Assembly: GCA_018434075.1 (NCBI GenBank)
Contig: JAHDQA010000010.1
Span: 1 to 64,000, forward strand
DNA: 64,000 nt
Direction: 5' to 3'
From: Tissierellaceae bacterium
GTDB taxonomy: Bacteria > Bacillota > Clostridia > Tissierellales > Tissierellaceae
In this document: positions 8,695 to 17,506 of the stretch, piece after piece
Position numbering within the stretch: position 1 is the first letter of the stretch
Layout: each line of letters starts with the position of its first letter
Program-made: the position numbers and the translations under genes
The notes under the pieces: model-generated
Told to the model about the DNA's origin: nothing
What the model saw: only the letters and a program-made list of their open reading frames with translations
Databases searched by the model: none

Positions 8695-10194
8695 ATGAGT
8701 ATAGAGCTTAGGGATATATACAAGTCTTTTGGAAGCAACGAAGTTTTAAAAGGAGTAAATTTATCAGTTGAAGACGGTGAGATATGTGCATTGATAGGGG
8801 AAAATGGAGCTGGAAAATCTACACTAATGAATATATTGGGAGGCGTAATAAAAAAAGATTCTGGAAAAATACTCATAGATGGGAAAGAGGTCGATTTTAA
8901 TAGACCTATTGAAGCGATTGAAAACGGAATATCATTTATACACCAAGAACTAAATTTAATCAATGATTTACCTATTTATGAAAATATGTTTATTGGCAGA
9001 GAGATAAAAAATACTAGCGGCTTATTGAACCATAAAGAAATGTATCTGAGAACAAAAAAAATTTTTGAAGATATGAATATCAATCTAGATCCAAAGACAA
9101 TGGTAAGAGATTTAGATATTTCATATAAACAAATTGTAGAAATCACAAGAGCTATGATAATGAATGCAAAGACTATAATCATGGATGAACCAACGACATC
9201 CTTAACTGAAAAAGAAATCAAAAGAGTTTTTGAGATGATGTTGAATTTAAAGAAACATAAAGTAGGGATAATATATATTTCTCATAAATTAAATGAAATC
9301 AAAGAGATATGTGATAAATATTATTGTCTAAGAGATGGCTATTTGGTAAGCGAAGGTCTTGTAAGAGAAGTAAGCACTGATGATTTAGCCATGTTTATGG
9401 TGGGACATATACTAGATATAAAAGAAAATAGAAAAGAAGTTAAACTCGGAGATGAAATTTTAAGAGTTGAAAATTATTCTAAAAAAAATACATTCAATGA
9501 TATTGATTTTTCGCTTTACAAAGGAGAAATACTAGGTTTTACTGGGCTTTTAGGCGATGGAAGGAGCGAATTATTTCAGTGCATATGCGGAATTGACAAG
9601 CAAGACTACGGGAAACTGTTTATTGAAGAAGAATTGTGCAATATAGATAGCGTAGTGAAAGCAATCAATATGGGAATTGGGTACTTGCCAAAGAACAGAA
9701 AAGAGAATGGAATAATAAAAGACATGAATATACTAGAAAATGCTTCAATTGTTGTGTGGCCAAAGTACTCGAAGCGTGGACTTATTAATTTTAAATTGCA
9801 TAGGGAAATATTTAGGGATCAAGTTAAATCATTGAGAATTAAGATGATAAAGGAAACTGACAACATTAACAATTTGTCTGGAGGAAATCAGCAGAAAGTA
9901 ATATTAGCTAAGTGGTTAGCAACCAATCCTAAGATTATGATTTTAGACAATCCTACTCAAGGAGTTGATGTGGGGGCTAAAGAAGATATATATGACATCA
10001 TAAGAAACCTCGCTGATAAAGGGATGGGAATAATAGTGTTATCCAGTGAAGCCCAAGAGATCGTAAGACTATGTGATAGAGCGATTGTAATGTATCACGG
10101 GAAAATACAAGGAGAAGTGTCTAAAGATACTTTAAATGAACATGACATCATGAAACTAGCTACTGGCAGTAACATAAAGAGTGAGGTGAGCTAA
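8695..10194 (+). CDS. Sugar ABC transporter ATP-binding protein (RbsA/MglA type)
   Basis: A 499-residue protein with two fused ABC domains. The first has the Walker A site GENGAGKST (residues 35-43) and IIMDEPTTSLT. The second has a degenerate Walker A (GLLGDGRSE), as normal for RbsA, but an intact LSGGNQQKV signature and MILDNPTQGVDVGAK. It powers import through the permease that follows three bases later. The start follows GGTGGTGG. Confidence 0.92.
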   Translation: MSIELRDIYKSFGSNEVLKGVNLSVEDGEICALIGENGAGKSTLMNILGGVIKKDSGKILIDGKEVDFNRPIEAIENGISFIHQELNLINDLPIYENMFIGREIKNTSGLLNHKEMYLRTKKIFEDMNINLDPKTMVRDLDISYKQIVEITRAMIMNAKTIIMDEPTTSLTEKEIKRVFEMMLNLKKHKVGIIYISHKLNEIKEICDKYYCLRDGYLVSEGLVREVSTDDLAMFMVGHILDIKENRKEVKLGDEILRVENYSKKNTFNDIDFSLYKGEILGFTGLLGDGRSELFQCICGIDKQDYGKLFIEEELCNIDSVVKAINMGIGYLPKNRKENGIIKDMNILENASIVVWPKYSKRGLINFKLHREIFRDQVKSLRIKMIKETDNINNLSGGNQQKVILAKWLATNPKIMILDNPTQGVDVGAKEDIYDIIRNLADKGMGIIVLSSEAQEIVRLCDRAIVMYHGKIQGEVSKDTLNEHDIMKLATGSNIKSEVS

Positions 10195-10197
10195 TTA

Positions 10198-11238
10198 ATG
10201 GCAGAGATTTCTAAGAAAGGAAATAGCTTAATTCTAAAACTTAAATACAAATGGTCAAATCAACCGCTTTTTAGCACTGCTATTGCATTGGTTATAATAA
10301 TTGTTGCACAAACTCTAGTTTTAGGATTTGATTATGATTCAATCGGCAGTTGGTTTATTTCTTGGCTAAATAACTGGGTGAACATATTGAGAAACAATGC
10401 AAGCATTGGAATAATAGCATTGGGCATGACTTTAGTTATCATTTCAGGAGGAATAGACTTGGCAGTCGGTTCTACATTAGTTGCAACAGGTGCTGTGCTT
10501 ATGATGCTTATTGACGAAGGGCCGAATGGTATCCTGATAAAACTGGGAATTACTGGAATACCGGCATTTATTGTAGCTATATTGCTTATATTACTTATGG
10601 GAAGCGTTTTAGGAAGTTTAATAGGAGTATTAATAACGAAGGGAAAAATTCCGCCATTTATTGCAACATTAGGTGCTATGAAGATTTTTAGGAGTGTAAC
10701 TCAGCATTTTATGCAAGGGTACAATCCGACTGTGCCAAGGGAATTTCTTGTAATTTCGAATTTGAAATTTGGAAAATACATGATCATGCCAATTGTTTAT
10801 TGGATTATTTTATCAATAATATTATATTTTATATCTAAGAAAACTGTATTTGGCAGGCAAGTTATAGCAGTTGGCTCAAATGAAAAATCAGCAAGACTTT
10901 CTGGTGTAAAAGTAGAGAGAGTGAAGACGCTCGTATATACTTTATCTGGGTTGTTAGTGGCAATTGCTTCAATAGTCCAAGTTTCTAGAATAGGCTCAAT
11001 GGATTTTGCAAATGCTGGCAGTGGCAGTGAAATGGATGCAATAGCAGCAGTTGTAGTCGGTGGAACAAGTATGAGTGGTGGTAAAGGTCAAATACTTGGA
11101 ACAGTGCTTGGAGTCTTAATCATCGCAGTAATGAATAATCTTCTTAATCTGTTTGGAGTGCCTCCATTTTTGAGGGAAGCTTTTAAAGGCGTAATTGTTG
11201 TAGCTGCAGTTTTATTGCAAAAGAAAGAGAAAGTTTAG
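10198..11238 (+). CDS. Sugar ABC transporter permease (RbsC type)
   Basis: A 346-residue membrane protein of the BPD_transp_2 family with eight to ten hydrophobic segments. Family signatures include GIIALGMTLVIISGGIDLAVGS and GRQVIAVGSNEKSARLSG-like segments, and the late AVVVGGTSMSGGKG motif. It forms the homodimeric channel of the importer with the preceding ATPase and the lipoprotein at 7.66 kb. The short gap implies co-translation with the ATPase. Confidence 0.92.
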   Translation: MAEISKKGNSLILKLKYKWSNQPLFSTAIALVIIIVAQTLVLGFDYDSIGSWFISWLNNWVNILRNNASIGIIALGMTLVIISGGIDLAVGSTLVATGAVLMMLIDEGPNGILIKLGITGIPAFIVAILLILLMGSVLGSLIGVLITKGKIPPFIATLGAMKIFRSVTQHFMQGYNPTVPREFLVISNLKFGKYMIMPIVYWIILSIILYFISKKTVFGRQVIAVGSNEKSARLSGVKVERVKTLVYTLSGLLVAIASIVQVSRIGSMDFANAGSGSEMDAIAAVVVGGTSMSGGKGQILGTVLGVLIIAVMNNLLNLFGVPPFLREAFKGVIVVAAVLLQKKEKV

Positions 11239-11256
11239 AGAGTTAGGAGGTATATT

Positions 11257-12291
11257 ATGATTAGAGTTGGTGTGATTGGCTGTGGAAAGATAGCTCAAGT
11301 AAGGCATATTCCAGAGTATTTAGATAATAAAAATGCACAATTGGTTGGATTGTATGATAGAACTTCAGAAAGAGCAAAGTTATTAGCTGATAAATACAAT
11401 TTAATACATTATGAAGATTATCATGATATGCTTAATGATGAAGAAATAGATGCTGTGAGTATATGTGTGGCGAACAATCTACATGCCAAGATTACAATTG
11501 AAGCATTAGAGAAAGGAAAACATGTACTTTGTGAGAAACCAATGGCCACTACTTTAGAAGATTGTCTGCTTATGGTTAATACTGCCAAAGACAACAATAA
11601 GAAATTGTTGATAGGGCACAATCAAAGATTGGCGAAAGCTCATGTATATGCAAGAAATTTAATTGAAAACCACGTAATTGGTGATTGCTTAAGTTTTAGA
11701 ACAACATTTGGGCATTCCGGGCCAGAAACATGGAGTATAAATCCAGGATTGAATGTTTGGTTTTTCAGTAAAGAAGTTGCTACAATGGGGTCCTTAGCTG
11801 ACCTTGGTATTCATAAGACAGATTTAATAAACTATCTACTAGATGATGAAATAGTTGAGACCACCGCTATTCTTTCAACTTTAGACAAAAAATATGAAAC
11901 AGGAGAACCTATTTTAGTGGATGATAATGCAATTTGCATATATAAAACAAAAAAAGGAGCTATAGGTTCTATGACTGCAAGTTGGACTTATTACGGGCCT
12001 GAGGACAATAGTACTGTAATATATGGGACTAAAGGAATAATGAAAATTTATGATGATAAAGATTATGCAATAAAATTGTTTTTGAAAAATGGAGAAAAAA
12101 TAGATTTCGATCTAGAAACAATCCAAACAAATGACAATCAGACTAAAAGCGGAGTTATTGATGAATTTATTGATAGCTTAGAGAACAATACTGATTCAGT
12201 ACTATCTGCTGAACATATACTTCCTTCCATGAAAGCAATTTTTGCAAGTATAGATTCATCAATTACTGGATCCACTGTAAGAATTGAATAG
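11257..12291 (+). CDS. Gfo/Idh/MocA family oxidoreductase
   Basis: A 344-residue NAD(P)-dependent dehydrogenase with the Rossmann motif GVIGCGKIAQVRHIPEY and the EKPMATT motif with the catalytic Lys. The segment GSLADLGIHKTDLINYL holds the catalytic Asp and His. It is the second member of this family in the locus and shows clear sequence divergence from the 5.5-kb copy, so the two may oxidize different carbons or different intermediates. An AGGAGG site lies before the ATG. Confidence 0.88.
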   Translation: MIRVGVIGCGKIAQVRHIPEYLDNKNAQLVGLYDRTSERAKLLADKYNLIHYEDYHDMLNDEEIDAVSICVANNLHAKITIEALEKGKHVLCEKPMATTLEDCLLMVNTAKDNNKKLLIGHNQRLAKAHVYARNLIENHVIGDCLSFRTTFGHSGPETWSINPGLNVWFFSKEVATMGSLADLGIHKTDLINYLLDDEIVETTAILSTLDKKYETGEPILVDDNAICIYKTKKGAIGSMTASWTYYGPEDNSTVIYGTKGIMKIYDDKDYAIKLFLKNGEKIDFDLETIQTNDNQTKSGVIDEFIDSLENNTDSVLSAEHILPSMKAIFASIDSSITGSTVRIE

Positions 12292-12305
12292 AAAGAAGGG
12301 ATATT

Positions 12306-13220
12306 ATGAAAATAGGATTTGTAAGTTCGATATTAGCTGATAAGAGTTTTGAAGAAGTAATTGACATTGCAAACAACTTATCTTATCAATGTGTTGAGTT
12401 GGCTTGTTGGCCCAGAGGAGAAGCTGAAAGAAGATATGCAGGAGTTAGCCATATAGATGTAGACAACATCGATGATAAGAAGGCAAATTATATTAAGGAT
12501 TATTGTGTTCATAAAGATGTAGAAATATCATCTTTAGCTTTTTATCCAAACACTGTAGGCAATGATTTAAAAATGAGAGAGAAAAATGTCAAACACCTAT
12601 ATAAAGTTATAGATGCAAGTGCAAGATTAAACGTCAATATGGTGACGACATTTATAGGCAGAAATCAGTTTTTAAACATTGAAGACAATCTTAAGCAAGT
12701 TCAAGAAGTTTGGCCAAACATATTAGAATACGCAAAAAGAAAAAATGTTAAGATAGCTATTGAAAATTGTCCAATGCTTTTTGACAAAGACCAATGGCCT
12801 GGTGGACAAAATTTATTTAATTCACCAGATATATGGGATAGAATTTTTGAAATATTGCCAAATGAGAATTTAGGGATTAATTATGATCCAAGTCATTTCA
12901 TATGGCAAAATATGGATTATATTGAGCCAATATACAAGTACAAAGAAAGAATATTTCATATTCACTTTAAAGATATCAAAATAAATAAAGAAAAATTAAA
13001 AAAATGTGGTGTTTTAGCATATCCATTAGAATACATGACACCTAAGATACCGGGTTTAGGGGATTGCATGTGGAATAAGTTTATTTCAGCATTATCGGAT
13101 ATAGGCTATGATGGATATTCATGCGTAGAAATTGAAGATAAAGCTTTCGAAAGAGACGATGCCTCAATACTAAAAGGTTTGATAATCTCCAAGAGATATT
13201 TAGAGCAATACCTTGCGTAG
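12306..13220 (+). CDS. Sugar phosphate isomerase/epimerase (xylose isomerase-like TIM barrel)
   Basis: A 304-residue metal-dependent TIM barrel. Likely ligands are Glu in KIAIENCPM, Asp in NYDPSHF, His in FHIHFKD and Glu in CVEIEDK. It carries a WPGG loop typical of a subgroup of inosose-dehydratase/isomerase-like proteins. It lies 14 bases after the second dehydrogenase and ends the locus before a terminator. The dehydrogenase plus isomerase arrangement suggests oxidation followed by isomerization or epimerization of an imported polyol or sugar. The substrate is not fixed. Confidence 0.82.
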   Translation: MKIGFVSSILADKSFEEVIDIANNLSYQCVELACWPRGEAERRYAGVSHIDVDNIDDKKANYIKDYCVHKDVEISSLAFYPNTVGNDLKMREKNVKHLYKVIDASARLNVNMVTTFIGRNQFLNIEDNLKQVQEVWPNILEYAKRKNVKIAIENCPMLFDKDQWPGGQNLFNSPDIWDRIFEILPNENLGINYDPSHFIWQNMDYIEPIYKYKERIFHIHFKDIKINKEKLKKCGVLAYPLEYMTPKIPGLGDCMWNKFISALSDIGYDGYSCVEIEDKAFERDDASILKGLIISKRYLEQYLA

Positions 13221-13237
13221 AAAACTTTTTTTCTCAG

Positions 13238-13274
13238 GCTAGTATTTTCTTGTAAAAGAAATGCTAGCTTTTAT
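13238..13274 (+). terminator. Intrinsic terminator of the sugar locus
   Basis: GCTAGTATTT at 13238 onward pairs with the arm ending AAATGCTAGC at 13268, with one G-U pair. TTTTATTTTAAG follows. It closes the unit that begins at the 6.5-kb promoter. Confidence 0.75.
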
Positions 13275-13370
13275 TTTAAGTTTTCCTTCTTTATGGTATA
13301 TTTATAGTTAAGTTAAATTAATTAATATAAACTGTTAAATTGTGGTAAATATTATACAAGGGGTGATATT

Positions 13371-13901
13371 ATGGAAAGTAAAACTAAAAAACTGGTTCAA
13401 GCTTCAGTACTGCTTGCAATCGCAATTATTTTTCAAATCATTGGACGAACTATTCCAGAAATAAATCAATTCATTGTTGGACCAATTGTCAACATGGTGC
13501 TTATTTTGACTGCTTATATTTGCGGAAGATGGTTTGGAGTTGGCGTAGGGGTATTAACTCCCGTATTAGCTTATCTTGTAGGTCAATTAGCTGCTCCATT
13601 GGCTCCTTTCATTCCATTTATTATGGTGGGAAATGCTATCTATGTATTGATATTTAGCATTTTTATGGAGAAGGGACAAATCCAAAGGATTATTGGAGTT
13701 ATAATAGGCTCTGTTGTAAAATTTTTATTTTTATCATTCTCAGCCAAAAAATTGATATATGTATTTGGACTAGAGTTTCCAAATAAAGTAGCGAATGCTC
13801 TAGCTGCAAGTATGAGTACGCCTCAACTTATTACTGCATTGATAGGAGGAGCATTTGCATTAATCGGAATAAATATTCTATCTAAAAGAAGGATAATCTA
13901 A
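13371..13901 (+). CDS. ECF transporter S component-like membrane protein
   Basis: A 176-residue hydrophobic protein with about six membrane segments, an N-terminal QASVLLAIAIIFQ helix and a small-residue-rich TAYICGRWFGVGVGVLTP region. Size and layout match substrate-binding S components of energy-coupling-factor importers. No ECF ATPases or T component are nearby, so it would share the general module. The amidohydrolase 17 bases downstream probably acts on what it brings in. The 96 bases before it hold no recognisable riboswitch. Confidence 0.72.
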   Translation: MESKTKKLVQASVLLAIAIIFQIIGRTIPEINQFIVGPIVNMVLILTAYICGRWFGVGVGVLTPVLAYLVGQLAAPLAPFIPFIMVGNAIYVLIFSIFMEKGQIQRIIGVIIGSVVKFLFLSFSAKKLIYVFGLEFPNKVANALAASMSTPQLITALIGGAFALIGINILSKRRII

Positions 13902-13918
13902 CAAATATGGAGGGAACA

Positions 13919-15517
13919 ATGAGGAAGATATTTCATAATGGGAAGATATACCAAAACAGAAATAAATTTGCTCAAGCTATGTTAGTTGATCAAGGGATTA
14001 TAAAGGATATAGGAACAAACGAATATATAATATCTTTAAGAGATGGCTGTGATTTGATTGACTTAAAAGGAAAAACAGTGATCCCTGGTTTTAATGATTC
14101 TCATCTACATTTAGAAAATGTAGGATATAGATTGTCTAATCTAAATTTATATGGAGTAAAATCCGTTGATGAAGTTATTAGAAATGCAAAGGAATATATA
14201 ATAGACAATAAAATTGATGATGTATTGCTAGGATATGGCTGGAATCAAGATTATTTTATCGGTGAAAAAAGACTACTAAATAGACATGATCTAGACCAAA
14301 TCTCAAGAGACATACCTGTAGTGTTCATAAGAATTTGTGGACATATTCTTGCAGCAAATTCAAAAGCTTTAGAAATCTTAAATATAGATGAAAACACCTT
14401 AGATGTAGAGGGAGGGAAAATACTCAGAGAAGACGATGGATTTCCAAATGGTGTGTTTTGTGAAAATGCAATGAAGCTTTTCAACAAATTTTTAAATACC
14501 ACTACGATCGAGCAAAGGAAAAAATATATTAAATTAGCAATTGCTCATGCGTTAGAAAATGGCGTGACATCAGTTCAAACAAACGATGTCAATGGGGACA
14601 ATTACGAAGATGTACTGTTAGCTTATAAAGAGATAGAAAAAGAAGGGAAACTTTATACAAGAATTACTCACCAATGTGCATTTGAAAATATTTCAGCTAT
14701 TTCTTATTTTGTGGAAAATTTCGACGAAAAAAAATACAATTCGAATTTCAACAAAATTGGGCCTATAAAATTGTTTGCAGATGGGTCGCTTGGAGCAAGA
14801 ACAGCATATTTAACAGAAGAATATAAAGACGAAATAGGTAGTAGAGGCGTTAACATATACACCGATGATGAACTTGATGAAATAACAAATTACATTGATA
14901 TGAATAATAAACAGATGCTCATACATGCTATAGGCGATGGTGCTATTAGACAAGTTTTAAGTTCTTACAAAAAAATAATTAAAAATGGTAACAATAAAAG
15001 GCATGGAATAGTCCACTTGCAAATAACTGATGAAGAAATATTAAAGCAGATGAAAGACTTAGACTGCCTAGCATTAGTACAACCTATATTTCTAAACTAT
15101 GATATTCACATCGTAGAGGATAGGATTGGCGAAGAATTGGCAAAGACATCTTATGCTTTTAATACATTGATTAAAAGAGGTGTACATTTATCACTCGGAA
15201 CAGATGCTCCTGTTGAAGACCTCAATCCATTTAACAATTTGTATTGCACTGTAAATAGAAAAGATTTAAATGGATATCCTGATGAATCTTGGAATGAAAG
15301 CGAAAGAATGGACATTTACGATGCAATAGACGCGTATACTTTAGAGTCAGCATATGTAAGTTTTGAAGAAAGCCTAAAAGGAAGACTAGAGAAGAATTGT
15401 TATGCCGATTTCGTCGTACTTGATGATGATATATTTGAAATAGATACTGAAAAAATAAAAGATATAAAAATAAATATGACAGTGGTAGACGGAGAAATAG
15501 TTCACGAGAATCAATAA
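13919..15517 (+). CDS. Amidohydrolase (YtcJ/NfdA-like metal-dependent hydrolase)
   Basis: A 532-residue enzyme of the amidohydrolase superfamily. Metal-site motifs are DSHLHLE near residue 65, His in IHAIGDGAIRQ, His in RHGIVHLQ and the late LGTDAPVEDLNPF Asp. Members of this subgroup cleave N-substituted formamides or other cyclic or linear amides. An ATG at 13907 is in frame, but GGAGGG at 13909-13914 fits only the ATG at 13919. Probably cotranscribed with the S component before it, which suggests scavenging of an imported amide. The product is unknown. Confidence 0.82.
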   Translation: MRKIFHNGKIYQNRNKFAQAMLVDQGIIKDIGTNEYIISLRDGCDLIDLKGKTVIPGFNDSHLHLENVGYRLSNLNLYGVKSVDEVIRNAKEYIIDNKIDDVLLGYGWNQDYFIGEKRLLNRHDLDQISRDIPVVFIRICGHILAANSKALEILNIDENTLDVEGGKILREDDGFPNGVFCENAMKLFNKFLNTTTIEQRKKYIKLAIAHALENGVTSVQTNDVNGDNYEDVLLAYKEIEKEGKLYTRITHQCAFENISAISYFVENFDEKKYNSNFNKIGPIKLFADGSLGARTAYLTEEYKDEIGSRGVNIYTDDELDEITNYIDMNNKQMLIHAIGDGAIRQVLSSYKKIIKNGNNKRHGIVHLQITDEEILKQMKDLDCLALVQPIFLNYDIHIVEDRIGEELAKTSYAFNTLIKRGVHLSLGTDAPVEDLNPFNNLYCTVNRKDLNGYPDESWNESERMDIYDAIDAYTLESAYVSFEESLKGRLEKNCYADFVVLDDDIFEIDTEKIKDIKINMTVVDGEIVHENQ

Positions 15518-15544
15518 ATGAAAATTTAATAAATAGAATGATTT

Positions 15545-15623
15545 AAACACCTGAAAGATATAATACTTCACAGTAAATATTTATTAATTTACTTGAAAGG
15601 ATGATATCAATTAGGTGTTTTTT
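15545..15623 (+). terminator. Long three-tier hairpin ending in a T-run
   Basis: Nested helices: an outer stem 15545-15554/15611-15620 (10 bp with one G-U), a middle 5-bp helix 15557-15561/15604-15608, and an inner stem 15567-15578/15587-15597 with one bulged C. TTT and then CATTTTT follow the outer stem. It acts as the terminator of the amidohydrolase, but it is far larger than needed. Confidence 0.65.
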
Positions 15624-15738
15624 CATTTTTATTTTACAGTACATCATTAGTGGCGCAATTTTAAGTCTGATAATAATTACAATGATTTTTTAATATGGAT
15701 ATTCAGACGAAATTATTAAGTAAAACAATAAAAATATA

Positions 15739-15767
15739 TTGTAAAACGATATTTTTTCCTTTATTAT
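15739..15767 (+). promoter_or_regulatory. Promoter candidate for the FAD-dependent reductase gene
   Basis: TTGTAA (15739-15744), 17 bases, TATTAT (15762-15767). The predicted start would leave a leader of only about 13 bases including the GAGGGGAG site, which is short but possible. Confidence 0.5.
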
Positions 15768-15786
15768 GTAATAGAGGGGAGATATC

Positions 15787-16848
15787 ATGTACGATATAAT
15801 AATTATAGGAGCAGGTCCTGCAGGTTCTAATCTTGCAAGATTATTGAGTAAAAAAAAGAAAGTGTTGCTAGTGGATAGAAGAAATTTTATGAGCTATACC
15901 TCAATAAATGAAAAATTATGTGGGGGGTTATTAGCTCCTGATGCTCAACTAATGTTTGCAAAGTTAAACTTATCTTTGCCAAACAGCATATTAGTAAATC
16001 CTCAGATATTTGCAGTTAAGACAATTGATTTAAATAATAACATAAAAAAATATTATCAGAGGTTTTACTTGAACTTTGACAGATTTAAATTTGATAAATG
16101 GATGTTTGATATGATACCTGATGACATTGAAAAAATGGTCAATACAGTTTTTACTGGTTGTAGAAAAGAATCTAATAGTATAACTGTAAAGCTTCGCTCA
16201 CAAGATAAAGAAATGGAAGTAGAGACAAAGATATTAGTTGGCGCTGACGGATCGAATTCATCGGTTAGGAAAAGTGCATATGATGCTTATAAATGGCCAA
16301 AACAATACCTTTCTATACAGGAGGTATATAAATCAAATACAATATTGCCTTATTATTTAGCAATATTTGATCATTGTATCACTGATTTTTATTCTTGGAT
16401 CATACCAAAAGAAGATACAATATTAATTGGTTCAGCTTTGAATAGAGATGGTGCGAAAGAAAAGTTTGAATTGCTGAAGATAAAATTATCAAATGAGGGT
16501 TTTGATTTATCTAATTTAATAAGTACGAAAGGAACTTTTATAAATAGGCCAATACGAAATAGTGAAATTTGTTATGGCAGAAAAAATATATTTTTGATTG
16601 GAGAATCGTCTGGTTTAATTAGTCCAAGTTCTGCTGAGGGTATCAGCTATGCACTATATAGTTCAAGTATATTAGCTAATATCATAAAGAACTGCAATGA
16701 AAATGATGTCGATGAAATATACAATAAAGAAATGAAGAAAATGAACTTCAAAATGACACTAAAACATATTAAATCACCTTTTATGTACAATAATTTTTTG
16801 AGGAAAACAGCAATGAAATCTTCATTACTTAGTATTAAAGGGTTATAA
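15787..16848 (+). CDS. FAD-dependent oxidoreductase, geranylgeranyl reductase-like
   Basis: A 353-residue flavoprotein. The N-terminal dinucleotide site is IIGAGPAGSNLARLL, CGGLLAPDA resembles the conserved Cys-Gly-Gly segment of geranylgeranyl reductases, and IGESSGLISPSSAEGISYAL is the second FAD site. Homologues reduce isoprenoid double bonds or hydroxylate aromatic rings, and in clostridia many are unassigned. The stand-alone promoter and the position before an ECF S component and a TudS-like desulfidase suggest a shared salvage or modification role, which is inference. Confidence 0.78.
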   Translation: MYDIIIIGAGPAGSNLARLLSKKKKVLLVDRRNFMSYTSINEKLCGGLLAPDAQLMFAKLNLSLPNSILVNPQIFAVKTIDLNNNIKKYYQRFYLNFDRFKFDKWMFDMIPDDIEKMVNTVFTGCRKESNSITVKLRSQDKEMEVETKILVGADGSNSSVRKSAYDAYKWPKQYLSIQEVYKSNTILPYYLAIFDHCITDFYSWIIPKEDTILIGSALNRDGAKEKFELLKIKLSNEGFDLSNLISTKGTFINRPIRNSEICYGRKNIFLIGESSGLISPSSAEGISYALYSSSILANIIKNCNENDVDEIYNKEMKKMNFKMTLKHIKSPFMYNNFLRKTAMKSSLLSIKGL

Positions 16849-16900
16849 AATATATCAATACAATCACGTTGAACTATTAAATAAATCTATTTTATTAAAC

Positions 16901-16948
16901 GCTATCCTACGATTATAATTTAAATATCTTACAAGAAAGAGGGATAGC
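16901..16948 (+). promoter_or_regulatory. Promoter and inverted repeat before the ECF S component gene
   Basis: TATAAT at 16914-16919 is a likely -10 element, with only a weak TTTATT (16891-16896) at the right distance. Separately, GCTATCC (16901-16907) is perfectly complementary to GGATAGC (16942-16948), which abuts the ATG and overlaps the binding site. If transcription starts further upstream the repeat would hide the ribosome site. If the TATAAT is used, the left arm is not in the RNA. Confidence 0.4.
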
Positions 16949-17506
16949 ATGAAGAATAAAAATTCAATATTAATAATTTCAGCCTTAGCAGTAGCAATTA
17001 ACATTGTTTTAGGCACATTAGTTTCAAGGTTACAAATACCATTATTGTTTTTAGATACCTTAGGTACGATTTTCATAGCTGCATTGTATGGACCTTGGTA
17101 TGGAGCTAGCGTTGGAGCAATTACTAATATTTTAACTCCTATATTGTCTGGAAACCCTAAGGACATTCCTTTTTTTATAGTGAATGCAGCAATTGGTTTA
17201 ATAGTTGGAATCATAGCAAAGAAATACAAATTTGGCACAAAACAGGCAATAATCACTGGAATTATACTGGCAATAGTTGCTCCATTAATTGGAACGCCAA
17301 TTGCTGTATATGTTTATGGAGGTTTAACTGGTTCAGGAAATGATATAATTTTTAGCATTTTAAAGCAATCAGGTGCTGAGGTTTTTACTGCGGCTTTTAT
17401 TCCTAGAATAGCTGGCAATTTAATAGATAAAATTCTTTCATGTTTGTTAGCGAGTTATATGATTAAAAGACTGCCGAAAGAATATATTAGAGGAGATAAT
17501 ATATAA
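16949..17506 (+). CDS. ECF transporter S component, CD3073-like
   Basis: A 185-residue membrane protein with about six hydrophobic helices, an early LDTLGTIFIAALYGPWYGAS segment and EVFTAAFIPRIAGNLIDKIL near the end. It resembles the family that, from memory, is named after Clostridioides difficile CD3073, a putative ECF S component. Its stop codon overlaps the start of the following desulfidase-like gene (TAATG at 17504-17508), a strong sign of joint function: import of a compound followed by processing. The substrate could be a thio-compound, which is inference from the partner. Confidence 0.8.
   Translation: MKNKNSILIISALAVAINIVLGTLVSRLQIPLLFLDTLGTIFIAALYGPWYGASVGAITNILTPILSGNPKDIPFFIVNAAIGLIVGIIAKKYKFGTKQAIITGIILAIVAPLIGTPIAVYVYGGLTGSGNDIIFSILKQSGAEVFTAAFIPRIAGNLIDKILSCLLASYMIKRLPKEYIRGDNI

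Noticed and set aside
13275..13370. Riboswitch before the first ECF S component
   Set aside because: The 96 bases are AT-rich without a conserved aptamer pattern or a terminator/antiterminator pair I could recognise.
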